64,000 nt of DNA from positions 32,096 through 96,095 of the forward strand of contig CAZHBA010000104.1 of assembly GCA_964530225.1 (NCBI GenBank), written 5' to 3'. Positions 61,290-64,000 of this stretch are shown piece by piece. The notes under the pieces are model-generated. The model saw nothing but the letters and a program-made list of their open reading frames with translations, was not told the origin of the DNA and did not search any database. Origin of the DNA: CAZHBA01 sp964530225 (GTDB lineage Bacteria; Pseudomonadota; Alphaproteobacteria; UBA6615). The translations under genes and the position numbers were made by a program. The stretch's first letter is position 1. The number at the start of each line of letters is the position of its first letter.

Positions 61290-62744
61290 TCAGGCCGTAT
61301 CGACCGACGGGAACAGCGACTTGTACGTCGCCAGCTCTTCCTTCAGCTTGCGCTTGCCGATCCGGCGAATCGTCCGCTTCCACGCAGCTTCGGTGTCTTT
61401 GATAACTGCCTTGGCCGTCTTGCCACCAGTATAGGCTTCCGAGATATTCCGCTTGAGTTCGGTTTCGAACTCGAGCAGGCCGGTCAGATAGATCGGCGGG
61501 GTCGTAACTTTTAGGTTCCGGTTGATCGCATCCATACCGGCAGCCGTATAGGTATTGAACGGCTTCGAGCCTGCCTTGAAGTGCTCCACATGCCACGGAT
61601 CATGGAACGTGTTCACTGGATCGCCAACGATCTGCGAGCTATTCGCCGCCGTGCCCAGGTACATGGCCAGATGGGCCATCTGCGCCTTGCGTGGGCTGTG
61701 GCGGTTGACGACGATCGACACAACCGGCGCCGAAATCGACCGGTGAACCAACTTGCCGCTGAATTTCGATCCCGGCACCAAGCCGTATAACCACTTGCCA
61801 TGGGTCTTCGACTTTTTCGGATTTTCCGCTAATGCAATGATGCCGTCCCAGTACTGACAGGAGAAGGCATTGCCGTTGATGATCCGCGGGATCATCTGTG
61901 GCGTGCCCCAACCAGCCGCCTCGGGATGCGACGCCGACTTGACGTTCAAGAACGTCTGGATGGCGTATTCGCCCTCCGGCGTGTTGAGCGTCGGTGTCAT
62001 ATCGTCATCGAACGGGAATCCACCAGCGCTATAGAAGTACATGTAGAACCACGCCAAGCTCGACCCTCGATCACGCAGGTTAGCCGAACCCCAGAGATTG
62101 TCGTCGGGGCGGGTGAAGAAGTTCATGAGCTCCAGCTCTTCTTCCCACGTCGCCGGCCACGTCATCTCGCGCCCGTGCTTGTCAGCAAAGGCCTTTTTCT
62201 CATCCGGATTTTCGAACAGATCCTTGCGGATAAACTGCGTATGAACGTTACCGTCGGTTAACACACCGTACGTCTTGCCCTTGTAGGTCATGAATTTACC
62301 GAAGTCGCCAACCGCATTAATCTTGAACCCGGCTGCTGCCATATATTCGTCCAAGGGCTCCAGCAGGCCAGCAGAAGCTAGCGATGGGATCATGTTGGAA
62401 TCGAGATGGAAGAAATCGAAGTCAGGCGATTTCGACAGCGCCTCGGCCATCGCGCGCTGCGGGATGTCGAATGTGCTGATATCCTGGATCTTCGGCAGGC
62501 TGATACCAGTGGCCTTGTCAAACGCGGCAACCACCGGCGAAATGGCAACTTGGTAGTTCGACCACAAAATGCCGGTCACTTCCGTCTTTCCCAGTTTTTT
62601 CGCCGATGCGATGATTCGATCTTCCTCGGCACCAGCAAATGCAGGCGACGTCAACGCTGTCGGTAATACGCCCGTGGCAGCAGCAACGGCGCCAGCTTTC
62701 ATTATTTGGCGACGTGAAAAGTCTGCCCATTTTATTTTTTTCAC
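61290..62744 (-). CDS. ABC transporter extracellular solute-binding protein, Tat-exported
   Basis: A 484-residue binding protein. The leader has the twin-arginine motif SRRQIMKAG, a hydrophobic stretch and AFAGAEEDR near residue 40, so it is exported folded by the Tat system. The mature part has the family-1 solute-binding layout: LWSNYQVAISPVVAAFDKATGI, DSNMIPSLASAGLLEPLDEY and GVLTDGNVHTQFIRKDLFENP. It resembles sugar- or glycerol-phosphate-type binding proteins, but the ligand is unknown. The GTG start has GGAGGA 7 nt upstream. No permease or ATPase gene is present within the window, so its partners must be elsewhere. Confidence 0.87.
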   Translation of the reverse strand: MKKIKWADFSRRQIMKAGAVAAATGVLPTALTSPAFAGAEEDRIIASAKKLGKTEVTGILWSNYQVAISPVVAAFDKATGISLPKIQDISTFDIPQRAMAEALSKSPDFDFFHLDSNMIPSLASAGLLEPLDEYMAAAGFKINAVGDFGKFMTYKGKTYGVLTDGNVHTQFIRKDLFENPDEKKAFADKHGREMTWPATWEEELELMNFFTRPDDNLWGSANLRDRGSSLAWFYMYFYSAGGFPFDDDMTPTLNTPEGEYAIQTFLNVKSASHPEAAGWGTPQMIPRIINGNAFSCQYWDGIIALAENPKKSKTHGKWLYGLVPGSKFSGKLVHRSISAPVVSIVVNRHSPRKAQMAHLAMYLGTAANSSQIVGDPVNTFHDPWHVEHFKAGSKPFNTYTAAGMDAINRNLKVTTPPIYLTGLLEFETELKRNISEAYTGGKTAKAVIKDTEAAWKRTIRRIGKRKLKEELATYKSLFPSVDTA

Positions 62745-62884
62745 TTTGGGTCCTCCCCTGTTAACGGTTGGCTTTCATGCCGTCCAAAAAATCAAACGGT
62801 AACAAAACTATATCACTTCTGAAAAACTATACCATATCTAGAAAATTATAGATTGCGAAACCAGAAACTCATATAAATCGGTAG

Positions 62885-63247
62885 CAAAAAGGAAAGAGAA
62901 TTATCGATGCTGGCGCTAGTCGACAACGGCCCGGTGGCGCTATCTTTCGCACGCTCGAGATTTCGCTTGATCCCGAACGGAACTTCAATGCTATGCACTG
63001 TTATTTCTAGCAAATGGACGCAAGCGAGCGCTTGGAAGGGCAACAACACCCCGGCATTCACCAGACCGGCACGGTCGACTTTCTCGTCATCATATCGGGC
63101 GAGGTCTGGATGTTCTTGGATGAAGAGAAAGTCCTGCTGACGCAGGGTGACACCTGCGTCCAGCGCGGCATCCTGCATACCTGGTCGCACCGCCCCGACA
63201 AACCTTGTCTGCTTGCTGGCGCTCTGATCGACGCAGCACCGTGTTAA
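62885..63247 (+). pseudogene. Cupin-domain gene, frameshifted and interrupted by a stop
   Basis: One frame reads GAIFRTLEISLDPERNFNAM, then meets a TAG at 63008-63010, and continues QMDASERLEGQQHPGIHQTG with GTVDFLVIISGEVWMFLDEE and GDTCVQRGILHTWSHRPDKPC, which is a clear cupin core with the His-Thr-Trp metal-site region. The ribosome site and ATG (AAGGAAAGAGA, then ATG at 62907) lie in a different frame, so a frameshift also separates the start from the cupin. The ATG at 63014 would give only the last 77 residues. It is most likely a dead gene. Confidence 0.6.
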
Positions 63248-63486
63248 TGAGCCGATTATGCAACTAAAGCGAATATGCAATGAACGCAACCGTTTCGGGA
63301 AGTCCGGCGAACAACACAAAATAAACCGGCAAATCAATTTCTTGACTGCTCCGAAGCTGGGACGGTAGCCTCCATAGCACGTGTACCGGATTTCTTGCGC
63401 CATCTGACCGCAACACTTAGGGTTTGGTCCGTATCGGCGCAAAAAATTTAGAAATAACAGTGTGGTACGTAAATAGGGAGAACATA

Positions 63487-64000
63487 ATGTTTAATTTCAA
63501 GAAGTATTTATTTGCGGTCGTTGCAGCGATCGCGATGGCGGGCGTGAGCCTGCTAGGGTCCGCTAACGCCCAGGCACAGAAATTCCCCAACGGCCCGGTC
63601 ATCATCCAGGTGCCATTCTCACCGGGCGGAGGCGCGGATCGGACCTTTCGGCTATTCGCGCCATATCTTTCCCAAGAGCTCGGCGTTCCTGTCAAAGTTA
63701 CCAACGTAGCCGGCGGTGGCGGCTGGGTATCATGGGGCCAAGTGACGGGCCAATGGAACGGCAAAAAGGACGATCACAAGCTTGCCGTCGTCAACATTCC
63801 GCACATTTTCTCGATGCTAAATCCGGCCATGAAGCGCAAAGAAACACTCGAGTCTTTCAACTTCCTCGCGTGGCACTCCTATGATCCCGGCCTGTGGCTG
63901 GTTCGTTGGGACGACGACCGCTTTAGGACTTTGGAAGACGTGATCGATTATTCCAAGAAGAACTCGCTGATCGTTTCGGTGGGCAGCCATGGCGGCGACG
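63487..64000 (+). CDS. Tripartite tricarboxylate transporter substrate-binding protein (TctC/BugD family), cut by the window edge
   Basis: The first 171 codons are present. A signal peptide (KKYLFAVVAAIAMAGVSLLG, then ANAQAQ) precedes FPNGPVIIQVPFSPGGGADRTF, the family's ligand-loop motif, and ELGVPVKVTNVAGGGGWVSW. These are periplasmic binding proteins of TTT systems or lone Bug receptors. The ATG at 63487 has GGGAG 6 nt upstream. The C-terminus lies outside the window. Neighbouring permease genes, if any, would be to the right. Confidence 0.88.
   Translation, partial: MFNFKKYLFAVVAAIAMAGVSLLGSANAQAQKFPNGPVIIQVPFSPGGGADRTFRLFAPYLSQELGVPVKVTNVAGGGGWVSWGQVTGQWNGKKDDHKLAVVNIPHIFSMLNPAMKRKETLESFNFLAWHSYDPGLWLVRWDDDRFRTLEDVIDYSKKNSLIVSVGSHGGD

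Noticed and set aside
62846..63442. Minus-strand open frame of 198 residues around the cupin
   Set aside because: It is opposite a clear cupin core, and its composition and lack of motifs fit an antisense shadow.
1..64000. CRISPR arrays, tRNA or rRNA genes
   Set aside because: No repeat-spacer pattern or cloverleaf-like sequence was noticed in reading the window, though weak tRNAs could be missed by eye.

Overview
The window reads as a chromosome segment of an alphaproteobacterium, most likely of the Rhodospirillales type. Support for this: a gcrA cell-cycle regulator, a DUF1674 (SDHAF4-like) gene, the rsmB-rpe-heparinase II/III series followed (far downstream) by purH, a TIGR02466-type oxygenase-like gene, and a high-GC coding style. 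Both window edges cut genes: hemC on the left and a TctC-type binding-protein gene on the right.

Left flank (1-10.7 kb): ordinary housekeeping genes. hemC and tsaD are divergent; then come the 2OG-oxygenase-like gene, gpsA, a Rieske protein, acs, a small SDHAF4-like gene, gcrA, rsmB, rpe and a heparinase II/III protein.

Central region (10.8-57.2 kb): a surface-glycan island of about 46 kb, lying exactly between the heparinase gene and purH, which I recall as neighbours in related genomes. It encodes a UDP-sugar 6-dehydrogenase (TviB type), a decayed sulfate-activation locus (cysD stub plus a CysN-CysC fusion with a damaged GTPase domain but intact APS kinase), two FkbM methyltransferases, several glycosyltransferases, and three separate nonulosonic (sialic-like) acid modules. 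Module A (21.0-33.3 kb) has pseB, pseC, a PseG-GNAT fusion, a NeuB-type synthase and a cytidylyltransferase-aminotransferase fusion, with an oxidoreductase, a PIG-L deacetylase and an ATP-grasp enzyme between them. Module B (33.8-45.1 kb) is one long leftward unit: a winged-helix regulator with two palindromic operators at its start, an RfaH/NusG-like antiterminator, an ABC flippase-like exporter, two cytidylyltransferases each followed by a related GT-B-like protein, a methyltransferase, neuB, neuC and a sulfotransferase. Module C (45.4-50.7 kb, rightward) has an oxidoreductase, a NeuB-cupin fusion, a HAD phosphatase and asnB. The island closes with a glycosyltransferase, an O-antigen ligase/polymerase, a WecA-like initiating transferase and a WbpM-like 4,6-dehydratase whose stop overlaps the purH start. 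A plausible overall job is assembly of a lipid-linked O-antigen, capsule or flagellar glycan rich in nonulosonic acids, uronic acids (perhaps amidated) and perhaps sulfate.

Right flank (57.2-64 kb): purH, a YbjQ-family gene, an MFS transporter, a collapsed EamA transporter, a small gene resembling the tail of NAD-glutamate dehydrogenase, a Tat-exported solute-binding protein, a broken cupin gene and the start of a TctC-type protein.

At least five loci are visibly broken or internally deleted (cysD, the N-terminal half of cysNC, a methyltransferase remnant, a YdcF/DUF218 gene with two nonsense codons, a cupin gene, and an EamA gene). The island and its right edge are therefore actively decaying and rearranging. 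No tRNA, rRNA, CRISPR array, integrase or insertion sequence was seen.
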